Shown: positions 24,383 through 33,823 of the stretch, piece after piece | Numbering within the stretch: position 1 is the stretch's first letter | Layout: the number at the start of each line of letters is the position of its first letter | DNA from: Actinomycetaceae bacterium | GTDB taxonomy: Bacteria > Actinomycetota > Actinomycetes > Actinomycetales > Actinomycetaceae | Assembly (NCBI GenBank): GCA_030527545.1 | Contig: JAUNAP010000002.1 | Span: 1 to 64,000, forward strand | DNA: 64,000 nt | Direction of reading: 5' to 3' | Translations under genes and position numbers: made by a program | The notes under the pieces: generated by a model | What the model saw: the letters and a program-made list of their open reading frames with translations, nothing else | Databases searched by the model: none | Told to the model about the DNA's origin: nothing

Positions 24383-25999
24383 CTAGAAGACCCAGCGCAA
24401 CACGGCGAAGAAGAGGGCCGCCAGGCCCGCCGCCGAGGGTAGGGTGATGACCCACGCCAGGCCGATCGGTTTCATGAGACGCCAGTTCGTGGCCCGGTTC
24501 GCCAGGCCGATGCCGAGCACCGCGCCGATAAGGATGTGGGTCGAGGAGACGGGAAGCCCGATCATCGAGGCACCCATGACGACGGTGGCGGCTGACAGCT
24601 CGGCTGCGAATCCCGAGGAGGGATGCATCTTTGTCAGCGACGTGCCGACGGTCTGGATGACGTGGCGTCCGATGAACCACAGACCGACCATGAGCATGAG
24701 CGCGAACGCGAGGAGCACCGGCAGGGGGATTTGCGCTTCGGCGCTCATCGTGCCCGTCCGCAGCACGTCGAGAACTGCCAGGAAGGGTCCGATGGCGTTC
24801 GCAATGTCGTTGGCTCCGTGTGAGAATGCGAACGCCGCCGCCGTGAACACCTGCATCCAGGAGAACACGAGGAACGTCGAGCGCGAAAGCGACTTGCGTT
24901 TGAGCGAGCGCACGAGAACCCCGACGGCCATCCACACGCTCACTCCGACGATCGCGAGGATCGCGACCGCGGTGAGAGGGCCGAAATCGACGTTGACGTG
25001 GGCGAGTCCTTTGAACAGCAGCATCGAGGTGACGATGATCGAGCCCACCGCTGCGAGGACGGGAACCCATATCTCCATCGCCTTGAAGGCTTTGATCGAT
25101 TTGGCACGCCGATCGAGCTCTTCAAGCTCGCGGTAGTAGTCGGATTCCAGATCGTTCGGGTCGTAGCCTTCGTGACGGACCGCCGCCGCGTCGCGGGCCA
25201 GCGCCGCGGTGTAGGCCACCTGCTGGATCTCGGTGAGCCGGTCGAATCGTTGACGGTGACGAGCCCGGTGGGCCTTGCGGTCGCGCGCGAGCGCGGCGAG
25301 CGCGGCGTCCGCGCGGTCGTTGTAGTGCAAGATCGTGTGCTTGATCCAGCGGTAAAGACCGTAGGAGACGATGCCTCCGAGGAGGGGCGAGAGGACCCAC
25401 GACGCCGCGATATTGCCGATCGTGTCCCATTGGACAGCGTCGAGGGGATTCGCCTTCGCTGACAGGTAGCCCAGCAGTAGGGAGGCGCCGACGATCCCAC
25501 CGACGATCGAGTGCGTCGTCGAGACCGGGTAGCCCATCTTCGTGGCGAACAGTAGCCATACGGCCGCCGCCAAGAGGGCTGCCATCATGATGAAGAGAAA
25601 GTCCTCGGGGGTCGCATCGAGTGATCCGACATCGACGATCGACGAGCGGACCGTCGTCGTCACCGAACCGCCGGCGAGCACCGCTCCGCCGACCTCGAAC
25701 ACCGCTGCGATGAGCAGTGCTTGTTTGATCGTGAGGGTACCGGCCCCCACGGACGTCCCGAACGAATTGGCGACGTCGTTGCCTCCGATGTTGAATGCCA
25801 TGAACAGCCCGAACGCTGCGGCGAGAAGGAAAAGGAGGACGGACGCATCGGGGCCGATAAAATGAATCCCCCACGCCGCGAATAACACGAACGTGAGGGC
25901 CCCGATAGCGAAAAACGAGAGGTTCCACGCGCGGTTGGCGCCTGCGGCGTCCTTCTTGACTGCGCGAGCCATTGAGTTGGGTTTGGGTGGTCGTGACAT
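24383..25999 (-). CDS. pit: Low-affinity inorganic phosphate transporter, PiT family
   Basis: A 538-residue membrane transporter that takes up phosphate (often as a metal-phosphate complex) driven by the proton gradient. The two PiT signature repeats are present: [19 protein letters not shown] in the N-terminal half and [18 protein letters not shown] in the C-terminal half. Between them lies a charged cytosolic loop of about 100 residues (Arg/Glu-rich, likely helical). The ATG at 25999 is chosen because AGGAGG is 4 nt upstream on this strand; a start ten codons earlier has no ribosome site. It stands alone, without a phoU-like regulator (DUF47) next to it. Confidence 0.92.
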   Translation of the reverse strand: MSRPPKPNSMARAVKKDAAGANRAWNLSFFAIGALTFVLFAAWGIHFIGPDASVLLFLLAAAFGLFMAFNIGGNDVANSFGTSVGAGTLTIKQALLIAAVFEVGGAVLAGGSVTTTVRSSIVDVGSLDATPEDFLFIMMAALLAAAVWLLFATKMGYPVSTTHSIVGGIVGASLLLGYLSAKANPLDAVQWDTIGNIAASWVLSPLLGGIVSYGLYRWIKHTILHYNDRADAALAALARDRKAHRARHRQRFDRLTEIQQVAYTAALARDAAAVRHEGYDPNDLESDYYRELEELDRRAKSIKAFKAMEIWVPVLAAVGSIIVTSMLLFKGLAHVNVDFGPLTAVAILAIVGVSVWMAVGVLVRSLKRKSLSRSTFLVFSWMQVFTAAAFAFSHGANDIANAIGPFLAVLDVLRTGTMSAEAQIPLPVLLAFALMLMVGLWFIGRHVIQTVGTSLTKMHPSSGFAAELSAATVVMGASMIGLPVSSTHILIGAVLGIGLANRATNWRLMKPIGLAWVITLPSAAGLAALFFAVLRWVF

Positions 26000-26096
26000 G
26001 ATGCCTCCTGCCTGGCGAGATGCCGACACCTCGCCGTTCTTAGCAGTGAACAGTGGGTATTCGTAGGGGCAGAGTCAAAACTAGTAGTGACAGGAG

Positions 26097-26170
<74 letters not shown>

Positions 26171-26248
26171 TGGTGCATCGGGCATCAGTATATGCACACG
26201 GTGCTCTTCGCACCTAATCGGACGGCCTTTGCTCTCGTGTGGCCTTGA

Positions 26249-27328
26249 CTACACGCGAGGCTCATCCCTGTCGGCCAGTGAGAGGACGGTCGTCTCGGGG
26301 CGGCAAAAGAGACGGAAAGGCGCGTATTTCGATGTTCCGAGGCCGCGGGACACGTGCAGCCACGCCTCCCTCCCCGTCGAACCTGAATGGTCGCGTAGGG
26401 GGCGCACGATGCCGTGATAGGCGTTTGGACGTGGTTCAGCGACGGCACCCACCTGCCAGCGGACGAGCCCTCCAGAGGCCCACAGGGGCGCGTCGCAGTT
26501 GTTGACCAGGGCCCGCGCCACGGGCAGACAAATCTGACCGCCGTGGGTGTGACCGGCGAAGACGATGTCCGAACCAGCGGCGACTAGGTCGTCGAGGGCG
26601 CGCGCGTAGGGGGCGTGGACGACGCCGACACGCAGGTCGGCACCCTCCCAGCCTGCCGGGGTGCTCACTTCGGCGTCGTAGTTGATGTGCGGGTCGTCGA
26701 GTCCGGCGAAGGCCACGCGCACACTTTCGCGTGACGCCGTGTGGGTGACTGGCAGCCCGTAGCGGGGCGTAATGTCGAGGACGACACCCCCGTTGCGCAC
26801 ATCGGTCCAGCCGAGTCGCCCACTCAAGAAGGCGTGCATCTCGCGGTGAGGCAGGTCGGGAACCGTGCGCACCCTCCTGGGAGCGCGCGGTGCGCCGATC
26901 GTGTACCCCGCCGCCCGTGAGATCTTACGCAGGGCCTGAGGAATGTAGCGCAGGGGGGTGGAGAAGACCCCCGAATAATAGTCGTTGGAACCGAACACGA
27001 AGACCCCGGGGATGCCCCGCAGGGGCGCGAGCGCGCGCTTGAGGAGCGGAAAACCCTCGGGCTCGCAGAGGTTGTCCCCGGTCGCTACGACGAGGTCGGG
27101 CTCGAGCTCGGCCAGGGAGCGCAACCATTCGACCTCCCAGGCCGAACCGCGCCACATGTGAATATCAGAGATGTGGAGGACCCGCAGCCCGCCCCCATCG
27201 ACCGGCACCTCGAGGGCGCGCTGGATGGGGCTGCGGGCCTCAAGTAGGGCCCCTGCCGCGACTGCGCCGCCGGCGAGGATGCCCCCGCAGGCTGCCAAAC
27301 GCACTCCACGTGCGAGCGTCGAGATCAC
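26249..27328 (-). CDS. Metallophosphoesterase (calcineurin-like)
   Basis: A 359-residue binuclear metal phosphoesterase. An N-terminal hydrophobic stretch (about 8-30) suggests a membrane anchor. The metal motifs are HISDIHMW (D-x-H), VVATGDNLCE (GD), FGSNDYYSG (the GN[HD] position, here SND) and VFAGHTHGGQI (GHxH). The layout matches YaeI-like enzymes, and the position beside the PBP1 gene matches mycobacterial Rv3683 beside ponA2. The ATG overlaps the penicillin-binding protein stop by four bases. The substrate is unknown; lipid-phosphate intermediates of envelope synthesis are plausible but only inferred. Confidence 0.88.
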   Translation of the reverse strand: MISTLARGVRLAACGGILAGGAVAAGALLEARSPIQRALEVPVDGGGLRVLHISDIHMWRGSAWEVEWLRSLAELEPDLVVATGDNLCEPEGFPLLKRALAPLRGIPGVFVFGSNDYYSGVFSTPLRYIPQALRKISRAAGYTIGAPRAPRRVRTVPDLPHREMHAFLSGRLGWTDVRNGGVVLDITPRYGLPVTHTASRESVRVAFAGLDDPHINYDAEVSTPAGWEGADLRVGVVHAPYARALDDLVAAGSDIVFAGHTHGGQICLPVARALVNNCDAPLWASGGLVRWQVGAVAEPRPNAYHGIVRPLRDHSGSTGREAWLHVSRGLGTSKYAPFRLFCRPETTVLSLADRDEPRV

Positions 27329-29535
27329 TCCTGGCCCCCGTTTTCCTCGGGCGCGGAGGGCGTCTCAGAGGCCTGCTGGCGCTGTTCTTGTGCCTTGCGT
27401 TTCTTTTCCCGCTGCGCGATGACGGCATCGGTGCGCGAGGACGAGCCGCCGAGGTTAGCCTGTGCGAAGGGACGCACCTCCATGCCCTCGGTTGCCTGCG
27501 CCATAAAGCCTCGCCACGCCGCCGTCGGGATCGTCGAACCGAACACGACGGAATAGAAGCGGCCGCCGATACGCACGTTGGTCATGGGGACCATGCCTTC
27601 GGAGTGGCCGGCCCACACGGCCGTCGCCAGCTGCGGGACACCGCCGACCATCCAGGCGGCCTCGGCCTCGTCTGTCGTGCCCGTCTTGCCCATGGCTGGG
27701 CGTCCGAACGCGGCGCGTCCGCCGTAGCTGGAATGGACGGAATTGAGGACGCGGGTGGTCCGGTTCGCGGTTTCCTTCTTGATGACCTGGTGGCACTTTG
27801 CCTCGGGAACCTTAAGCTTCTTGCCCTGCCCGTCGGTTACCGCATCGATGGCGATGGGTGTGCAGTACTTGCCTTCGTTGATAAAGGTCGCATACGCGTT
27901 GGCCATGGATAGGGGCGGAACCGAGCCGGCACCGAGGATCGAGGCGGGGCCGAACTCGGGGATCTTGCCGTCGCCAAACCAGGTGCCATCGCCCGGGACA
28001 GCGCCCGTGGCTTTTGCCATGTCGATGATGTCGCACAGGTCGAGTTCGCTTGCCATCGAGGCGAAACCGGTATTGAGCGATTGTTGGGCGGCGACGAGGA
28101 CCGAGGTGGCACGCTCGGTGCCGCGCGTCGCGTTCTTGAGATCCCACGACGCGGTGGCCGCCTGTTTGCACGAGGTCTTGAACTCGTTGGCATCGTAATG
28201 GGTGCGGCCACCCACGGAAGCGTAGGCCGACTTGCCTGCGTCGAGCCAGGCGGCGAGCGTGAACGCCTTGTAGGACGAACCCGGCTGGAAACCAGCCCCG
28301 CCGCTGTGTGCCTTATCCACGGCGAAGGACACCTCGGTGGCCGAGGGGTCTTCTTCGGTTCCCGAACGGTAATTCGTGTTCTGTGCGATCGTGCGTATCT
28401 TGCCGGTGCCCGGTTCGATGGACGCCAGCGCGATCTTCGCACCCGACGGGTCGTTCTTGGGGACCTGTGCCTCGAGCGATTCTTGGGCCGCCTGCTGCAT
28501 CTTCGGATCCAGCGTCGTCTTGATCGTGAGGCCCCCGCGCAGGAGGAGCCGGCGTCGCTCCTGCAGGGTCTTGCCGTAGATCGGGTTGTTGTAGATCTCG
28601 TTGACAACGTAGGAGCAGAAGTAGGCGGCGGAGCCCGCTGCACCGCATCCCTGCTGCTGCGGGGAGGGACGCAGCAGGTCATCGAGTGTCGTGGCGATGG
28701 CCTTGTCGTATTCCTCCTGGGTAATGTCGCCGTACCCGCGCATGGCGCCAAGCACGACGTTGCGGCGCTTGAGGGCCTGATCGGGGAAGCGGAGGGGATC
28801 GTAGGCGCTCGGCGACTGCGTGAGCCCAGCCAGGAGGGCCCCCTCCGGTAGCGTGAGGTCCTTGGCGTGCTTGGAGAAATAGTGCAGGGCCGCGGTTTCG
28901 ACGCCGTAAACTGACGGGCCGAACGGTGCGATATTGAGATACCCCGCCAGAATCTCGTCTTTAGAGTATTTCTTCTCTACGCTCGTGGCATATTTCGCCT
29001 CGCGGAGCTTGCGTTGAATTGTCGGCGCCTTAGCGTCGCGAACCGCTTGATCGTCCCCTGTTTGCAAGCCCAGCTCGATGAGCGTGTTTTTCACGTACTG
29101 CTGGGTGAGTGTCGACGCTCCCTGGGTTGAATGCGACGTTACGTTGTGGAGGACCGCGCGCAGGTTGCCCTCAAGGTCAACGCCGTGGTGCTCGTAGAAG
29201 CGGTGATCCTCGATCGCGATAACGGCCTTGCGCATCCACGGCGAAATGTCCTCCAGCGGCACGACAATGCGATTTTCCGCATAGAAGCGGGCAAACTCGG
29301 TGCCGTCTGCGGCGAGAAGGCGCGACTGCTGCGAGGGCGGGACCGGCTCAAACTCGTCGGGTAGCTCGTTGAAGGTCGCGGTGCCCACTCGCGAAATCAT
29401 CCCGACCGTGCCGATGGCGGGCAGCGCGAGTCCCGCGAGGAGAACCGCCATCGCGAGGGTGAGCATGCCGATCGCCGCGAGCAGCCGCTTGACTTCGGCC
29501 CGCGGTAGGAACCGGGAACGCTGAGGTTGAGCCAT
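27325..29535 (-). CDS. Class A penicillin-binding protein (transglycosylase/transpeptidase)
   Basis: A 736-residue bifunctional peptidoglycan synthase. One N-terminal membrane segment (about 15-40) precedes the glycosyltransferase domain, with EDHRFYEHHGVDLEG (catalytic Glu) and QGASTLTQQYVKN. The transpeptidase domain has the catalytic Ser in PGSSYKAF (SxxK) and KTGTTDEAEAAWMVGG (KTG). A charged Gln/Lys-rich C-terminal tail of about 40 residues follows. There is no PASTA domain. The neighbourhood (metallophosphoesterase, whiB, ridA, crp) matches mycobacterial ponA2. A -10 box TAGACT ends 6 nt before the ATG with no ribosome site, indicating a leaderless transcript. Confidence 0.93.
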   Translation of the reverse strand: MAQPQRSRFLPRAEVKRLLAAIGMLTLAMAVLLAGLALPAIGTVGMISRVGTATFNELPDEFEPVPPSQQSRLLAADGTEFARFYAENRIVVPLEDISPWMRKAVIAIEDHRFYEHHGVDLEGNLRAVLHNVTSHSTQGASTLTQQYVKNTLIELGLQTGDDQAVRDAKAPTIQRKLREAKYATSVEKKYSKDEILAGYLNIAPFGPSVYGVETAALHYFSKHAKDLTLPEGALLAGLTQSPSAYDPLRFPDQALKRRNVVLGAMRGYGDITQEEYDKAIATTLDDLLRPSPQQQGCGAAGSAAYFCSYVVNEIYNNPIYGKTLQERRRLLLRGGLTIKTTLDPKMQQAAQESLEAQVPKNDPSGAKIALASIEPGTGKIRTIAQNTNYRSGTEEDPSATEVSFAVDKAHSGGAGFQPGSSYKAFTLAAWLDAGKSAYASVGGRTHYDANEFKTSCKQAATASWDLKNATRGTERATSVLVAAQQSLNTGFASMASELDLCDIIDMAKATGAVPGDGTWFGDGKIPEFGPASILGAGSVPPLSMANAYATFINEGKYCTPIAIDAVTDGQGKKLKVPEAKCHQVIKKETANRTTRVLNSVHSSYGGRAAFGRPAMGKTGTTDEAEAAWMVGGVPQLATAVWAGHSEGMVPMTNVRIGGRFYSVVFGSTIPTAAWRGFMAQATEGMEVRPFAQANLGGSSSRTDAVIAQREKKRKAQEQRQQASETPSAPEENGGQE

Positions 29536-29541
29536 GTCGCC

Positions 29542-29547
29542 AGTCTA
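29542..29547 (-). promoter_or_regulatory. -10 box for leaderless penicillin-binding protein transcript
   Basis: TAGACT on the minus strand lies 6 nt before the ATG; no Shine-Dalgarno is present. Confidence 0.5.
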
Positions 29548-29726
29548 GGGGCAGGGGCCGACAAAACGCGACAGTGACGCACTCAGGCCCGGCCCGGCAG
29601 GCACCACAGGCGCGTGAACGTCTTCACGTGCAGCCGGTTGTCGAAGTGGACACGCTTTTGGATTTTCTCCTTCCTTCAGGTAACCTCGAAGTGAGCGAAC
29701 ACGCATACGCTCTTAAGGAGAGAAGC

Positions 29727-30065
29727 ATGAGTGTCAATGATGACCAGACGTGGGCGGCACGCGCCTTGTGCGCAAATGACGAGCCCGATGCCCTCTTTGT
29801 TCAAGGGGCCGCGCAGCGACAAGTTCGCAGTCGGTGTTTCGCTTGTGAAGTGCGCCTAGAATGCCTTGCGGACGCTCTCCAGTCCGAGGCCAACTTTGGT
29901 GTGTGGGGTGGCCTTACCGAACGCGAACGCCGCGCCATGCTGCGTCATTACACCCACGTCGACAACTGGTACGAGTGGCTGACGACGTCGGCCGACGAGC
30001 TCGCGCAGGAGCTGCGCAGTCCCTCGACGCCGCGTGTCCTCGCACACACCCGTAGGGGCTTGTAG
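29727..30065 (+). CDS. WhiB-family iron-sulfur regulator
   Basis: A 112-residue WhiB-like protein. It binds a [4Fe-4S] cluster through Cys15, Cys37, Cys40 and Cys46 (CFACEVRLEC gives the C-x2-C-x5-C core) and carries the GVWGGLTERERR turn and basic segment used for sigma-factor and DNA contact. AAGGAG sits 8 nt before the ATG at 29727. Position between the PBP1 gene and a RidA/Crp pair matches mycobacterial whiB4, a redox-responsive regulator, so it may be the WhiB4 counterpart. The assignment to a WhiB subclass rests on synteny and not on sequence. Confidence 0.92.
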   Translation: MSVNDDQTWAARALCANDEPDALFVQGAAQRQVRSRCFACEVRLECLADALQSEANFGVWGGLTERERRAMLRHYTHVDNWYEWLTTSADELAQELRSPSTPRVLAHTRRGL

Positions 30066-30103
30066 CCGTAAACGCTCCTCTTTCCTCTCATCTCGGCCCC
30101 CGC

Positions 30104-30109
30104 TAGGCT
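30104..30109 (+). promoter_or_regulatory. -10 box for leaderless DUF4177-like transcript
   Basis: TAGGCT lies exactly 6 nt before the ATG of the small gene and no ribosome site is present. Confidence 0.5.
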
Positions 30110-30115
30110 GGGGCC

Positions 30116-30277
30116 ATGACCACTTGGGAATACGCAACAGCACCGCTGCTTACGCACGCGACAAAACAGATCTTGGACACGTGGGGTTCGGAAGGCTGGG
30201 AGCTCGTTACCGTGATCCCCGGCCCGGCGGGCACCGATAATCTCGTCGCCTACTTCAAGCGACCGGTGAACCAGTGA
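30116..30277 (+). CDS. Small DUF4177-like protein
   Basis: A 53-residue protein with the pattern of DUF4177: MTTWEYATAPLLTH at the start, then a helix and WGSEGWELVTVIPG, ending AYFKRPVNQ. Its stop overlaps the ridA start (GTGA), so the two are translationally coupled. A similar small gene sits upstream of the RidA gene in mycobacteria (Rv3678A position), which supports its reality despite its size. Function is unknown; the family is a short beta-sheet protein with a conserved Trp-Glu (GWELV) motif. Confidence 0.8.
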   Translation: MTTWEYATAPLLTHATKQILDTWGSEGWELVTVIPGPAGTDNLVAYFKRPVNQ

Positions 30278-30804
30278 GCGCCCGGCTCGCCCCTTCGCAG
30301 GCCCTCGCCCAGGTCGGAGCCGACTTGCCGACAGTCGCCGCCCCTATCGCCGCCTACGTACCCGCGGGATACGGTAGCGGCGTTGGCGGCGACGCCCCGG
30401 TTCTCGTTCGCACGTCGGGGCAGCTACCCATGCGCGATGGCCAGCTCGTGGCTACGGGCAAGCTCGGCGCCGGCGTGAGTGTCGAGGAAGGCTACGCGTG
30501 CGCGCGACAGTGCGCGCTCGGGGCGCTCGCGGCCGCGGCCGATCTGGTGGGAGGTATCGACAGGCTACGCGCGGCCGTGCGCGTGACGGCCTTCGTGGCC
30601 TCGGCCCCCGATTTTACCCAGCAGGCGCAGGTCGCCAACGGCGCCTCGGAGCTGTTGGGCGAGGTGTTCGCCGCGCCCGGGAAGGACCAGTACGGACGCG
30701 ACTACCCGAGTGCGCACACGCGCTCGGCCGTCGGCGTGGCGGTCCTTCCGCTCGATGCGCCCGTCGAGATCGAGGTCGAGTTCCTCGCCGACGTCGATAG
30801 CTGA
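30274..30804 (+). CDS. RidA/YjgF family protein
   Basis: A 176-residue member of the Rid superfamily, whose best-known members hydrolyse reactive enamine/imine intermediates from amino-acid metabolism. Family features are LVRTSGQLPMRDGQLVATGK near residue 50 and the C-terminal GRDYPSAHTRSAVGVAVLPL with the conserved Arg in the ligand site. It is about 40 residues longer than RidA itself, like the actinobacterial group next to crp (Rv3678c type). The GTG start overlaps the small upstream gene. It is followed by a strong hairpin shared with the convergent crp gene. Confidence 0.88.
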   Translation: MSARLAPSQALAQVGADLPTVAAPIAAYVPAGYGSGVGGDAPVLVRTSGQLPMRDGQLVATGKLGAGVSVEEGYACARQCALGALAAAADLVGGIDRLRAAVRVTAFVASAPDFTQQAQVANGASELLGEVFAAPGKDQYGRDYPSAHTRSAVGVAVLPLDAPVEIEVEFLADVDS

Positions 30805-30833
30805 CAGCTTTTCTCGGCTGTTTCCTATTGCGA

Positions 30834-30870
30834 GCAAGGGCCCCGACCGGGCATAGGTCGGGGCCCTTGC
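30834..30870. terminator. Bidirectional terminator between ridA and crp
   Basis: A perfect 15-bp stem (30834-30848 with 30856-30870) and 7-nt loop lie between two convergent genes. Confidence 0.85.
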
Positions 30871-30888
30871 GAGATCTGGCATCTTCTT

Positions 30889-31575
30889 CTAGCGGGCGCG
30901 GCGACGTAGCCCTTCGACATCGAGAAGGGTGACGGCGCGGCCCTCGAGGTGAATCCACCCGCGAGACACGAAGTGGGCGAGCGACTTGTTCACCGTCTCG
31001 CGCGAGGCGCCGACCAGCTGGGCGAGCTCCTCCTGCGTGAGCTCGTGGGGGACGTGGATAGCGCCGGAGTCCGTACGCGCACCGAAGCGTTCGGCAAGAT
31101 CGAGAAGTGCCTTTGCGACGCGACCGGGCACGTCGGCGAACACGAGATCGGCCAGAGCGTCGTTCGTGCGGCGCAGCCGCTGCGCGAGCGCTTTGAGCAT
31201 TTCCTGGGCCAGCTTGGGGTTCTCCTCAATGAAATCCATGAGGTCCTTGTGGTCCAGGTAGTACAGCTTGCACGCCGAAATTGCCGTCGCCGTCGTCGAA
31301 CGCGGACCCGGATCAAAGAGCGTGAGTTCGCCAAGGACCTCACGCGGACCGAGGACGGCGAGGAGGTTCTCGCGGCCGTCACGCTGCTCTTGGTGGCCAA
31401 GCTTGATCTTGCCCTCGACGATGACGTAGAGACGATCGCCGCGATCCCCCTCGTCGAACAGGTTCTCGCCACGACGCAAAATGGTGTCGCCCATCATCTG
31501 GGCGAGCTGGTCCTGAGCTTGCGGAGGCAGACTCTCGAAGAGCGGAACCTTCGTCAAGAAACTGGGATCTACCAT
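30889..31575 (-). CDS. crp: Crp/Fnr family transcriptional regulator (GlxR/Crp type)
   Basis: A 228-residue cAMP-receptor-type regulator. The N-terminal cyclic-nucleotide domain includes FDEGDRGDRLYVIVEGKIKL and FGELTLFD-like GELTLFDPGPRSTTATA, the phosphate-binding cassette region. The C-terminal helix-turn-helix is LTQEELAQLVGASRETVNKS, the standard Crp recognition helix (RETVNK). The ATG at 31575 has GAGGAG 5 nt upstream; a GTG two codons earlier overlaps that site and is unlikely. Placement opposite ridA matches mycobacterial crp (Rv3676). It probably acts as a global regulator of carbon metabolism; no perfect TGTGA-N6-TCACA site was noticed in the window. Confidence 0.92.
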   Translation of the reverse strand: MVDPSFLTKVPLFESLPPQAQDQLAQMMGDTILRRGENLFDEGDRGDRLYVIVEGKIKLGHQEQRDGRENLLAVLGPREVLGELTLFDPGPRSTTATAISACKLYYLDHKDLMDFIEENPKLAQEMLKALAQRLRRTNDALADLVFADVPGRVAKALLDLAERFGARTDSGAIHVPHELTQEELAQLVGASRETVNKSLAHFVSRGWIHLEGRAVTLLDVEGLRRRAR

Positions 31576-31699
31576 GGGCACTCCTCACTCGATCGCTGCT
31601 GTTGCTCCCCCTATTGTGCACCATCTGTGAAGTGGAACACCAGCGAACGGGAAAGTTCGCGCCGCGTCGGGCAAAAACGGTCGCCGAAAGGGCTCGCGC

Positions 31700-32695
31700 T
31701 TAGGTGGTTTCGCGCATAATCACCCGGACGTAATCCTCCTCGGGCTCGCTGGGGTCGAACCCTTCCCACTCGAGCGCCGCGGCACACTCGGCGACGAGGG
31801 CGTAGGCAAATCGATCGGGAGAGGTTCCCACCGTCGTGAGGGCGGGTGAGAGGAACACGGAGAGGGGGTCGTCGTTGACTCCGATAAGGGCGAGACGATC
31901 GGGTACCGAGACGCCTAGGCGTCTGCAGGCTTCGAGAAGCTGCGCGGCGTGGACATCGTTGTGGCAGGCGACGCCCGTCACGCCCTGCTCGAGGACGTTT
32001 GCCAACACCGCCGCCACGCGATCGGGATCCTCATGCTGCGGGCGACCGAGGTCGATGCTCGCAACCGTACTCGCTCCCGCCGCGACGGCCGCTAGCCGCA
32101 GCGCGTCGAGACGCCCCTGGACAAAAGTCTTCCACTCGGGCTCGCTGGGGGCCGTGTAGGCCAACGTGGTGTGTCCGCGTTCGACGAGATGGTTAACCTG
32201 GGTCTTCGCGATGAGAGAGCGGAAACCGACGCCGCCGGCGAAATCCGGAGCAAAGGCGTCGATGAGCGGAATGTCGAGGGAGAGCGCGAGCTTACGTTCA
32301 GGGGCACGCATGCTCGCGGGCGCGATGATCGCCGCGGGCGTGATGTGGGAGAGGGTTTCGCGCAGCGACCCTGCCTCCTCCAGCCAGGTGACCATGACCT
32401 TGCCAATGCGGGCGAGGTGCTGGGCCATCGCGCCTTGCAAGAGGGCGAGGTTGATGCCGTGGGGAAAATGAGGGACAGCAAGTAGTACGACATCGGAGGT
32501 GCCTCCGCGAAGCGAGCGGCCCGACACGTTGGGGATGTAGCCCAGCTGTTCGGCGGCCTCGCGCACGCGCTTTTGGGTCGCCGGCGAGATCGTTTGTCCG
32601 GGAGTGCGGTTGAGTACGTAGCTGACTGTCGTGCGGGAGACTCCCGCGATACGTGCGACGTCGGCGCTGGTCGCGCGGCGTTTACCTCGACGCAT
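31700..32695 (-). CDS. LacI-family transcriptional regulator
   Basis: A 331-residue regulator. The N-terminal helix-turn-helix and hinge (SADVARIAGVSRTTVSYVLN, then VREAAEQLGYIPN) define the LacI family. The sugar-binding periplasmic-protein-like domain follows (HGINLALLQGAMAQHL, VTGVACHNDVHAAQ, ALIGVNDDPLSVFLSPALTT). AAGGAAGGGG lies just before the ATG. No sugar transporter or hydrolase is adjacent, so its operon is not evident; the neighbours are a Crp regulator and a TetR regulator. It may act at a distance. Confidence 0.9.
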   Translation of the reverse strand: MRRGKRRATSADVARIAGVSRTTVSYVLNRTPGQTISPATQKRVREAAEQLGYIPNVSGRSLRGGTSDVVLLAVPHFPHGINLALLQGAMAQHLARIGKVMVTWLEEAGSLRETLSHITPAAIIAPASMRAPERKLALSLDIPLIDAFAPDFAGGVGFRSLIAKTQVNHLVERGHTTLAYTAPSEPEWKTFVQGRLDALRLAAVAAGASTVASIDLGRPQHEDPDRVAAVLANVLEQGVTGVACHNDVHAAQLLEACRRLGVSVPDRLALIGVNDDPLSVFLSPALTTVGTSPDRFAYALVAECAAALEWEGFDPSEPEEDYVRVIMRETT

Positions 32696-32757
32696 CGTCC
32701 CCTTCCTTTGTCTAGGCTCGATCGACCTCAGTTTAACGGCGTTGCCTCATCGATGCA

Positions 32758-33468
32758 TCACCGTGTTTGCGCAGGTGAGACACCTTTTGTCCCCAAAGCG
32801 GAGAGGGGTGTCGAGGAACACATGAGGAGGTGGACAAGAACGTCGATGATGTCTGTCCCCAGCGAGGTCGCTACGCCCCCCGAATGCGTGGACGTGGGAT
32901 CGGCGTGCGCTGCCGCCCCCGCCCGCCAGGAGTGGATCGCGGCAGCGCGCAAGACCAGCGCGATGGCGGCGTGCGTGAGCGGACGTAGATTGCCGCTGAG
33001 TTGGCGCCCGGCCAGGGCGAGGATCGTCGTCAGCAACGTGCCCATTTCGTCGATGAAGCGGGAGTTGACCCCTCCCAGCGCCACCGCCCATTCCGGGTCG
33101 CGCACGGCACGCGTCATGAGTTCTGTGTGGAGCAGATAGAGGGAGTCGTCGAAGCCGAAGGAGTCGATCGCCTCATGGAGGAGCGAGCGCACGATGGCCT
33201 CGGAATCGCCACCCTCGGCGGGGCCCAGGCCGCGAGACGCCTGCCAGCCCTCACACAAGCCGCGCAGGTGATCGACGAGGCGCGTGTACTCCTCCTCGGC
33301 GAGGGCCGCGAACAGCTCCTCCTTCGTCGAGAAGTTCGAGTAGAAGGCGCCGCGGCTAAAGCCCGCGCCCGCGCAGATGTTCTCCACGGAGCACTTGTCG
33401 ACTCCCGCGGTGACGATGAGATCTCGGCAGGCGGCCATGAGCCGATCCTGCGTGTCTAGACGAGCCAT
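32758..33468 (-). CDS. TetR-family transcriptional regulator
   Basis: A 236-residue repressor-type protein. The TetR helix-turn-helix is at about 10-55: LMAACRDLIVTAGVDKCSVE, then ICAGAGFSRGAFYSNFSTKEEL. The rest is an all-helical ligand domain with no recognisable signature. AGGGGG lies 5 nt before the ATG at 33468; the GTG two codons upstream is too close to that site. No efflux pump is divergently adjacent, and the region ahead of it holds only two very small candidate genes, so its target is not obvious. Confidence 0.88.
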   Translation of the reverse strand: MARLDTQDRLMAACRDLIVTAGVDKCSVENICAGAGFSRGAFYSNFSTKEELFAALAEEEYTRLVDHLRGLCEGWQASRGLGPAEGGDSEAIVRSLLHEAIDSFGFDDSLYLLHTELMTRAVRDPEWAVALGGVNSRFIDEMGTLLTTILALAGRQLSGNLRPLTHAAIALVLRAAAIHSWRAGAAAHADPTSTHSGGVATSLGTDIIDVLVHLLMCSSTPLSALGTKGVSPAQTR

Positions 33469-33628
33469 AGACACCCCCTGTCGTGTCGATGATGCCAGTT
33501 TAGGGGAGCCGGCGGAGGAGTGTCTCGCTCCTTCGCCGCTCGCCCGTTGCCCCGCAGCGGTGGATGCCGTCAGTGAGACGGAGGTAACATGCTTGACGGA
33601 AGCCGGGCTCTTTCGAAGGGAATCTCCT

Positions 33629-33745
33629 GTGTATAGGCGGCTCTTAGCGACTGTTTTGGTAGTCGTGGTCTTCGTGCTAGGGGGAGGAACGACCTCTCTA
33701 GTTCCTCGGGCTTCTGCCGCTTCGATGGATCCGCAACGGTGTTAG
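33629..33745 (+). CDS. Possible small secreted peptide
   Basis: A 38-codon frame starting at GTG. It would encode VYRRLLATVLVVVVFVLGGG followed by a short polar tail ending in Cys: the look of a signal peptide with almost no mature part. No convincing ribosome site is present, so it may be a fragment of a lost exported protein or chance coding. The 33475-33628 stretch before it shows nothing else. Confidence 0.25.
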   Translation: MYRRLLATVLVVVVFVLGGGTTSLVPRASAASMDPQRC

Positions 33746-33823
33746 GCGCCGCTTTGCTGCGTTGGTGTGGATGATTGGCGCTGCGATTTCAGCGCAATAA
33801 AGGACAAGGGGGGTGTTTTATCG

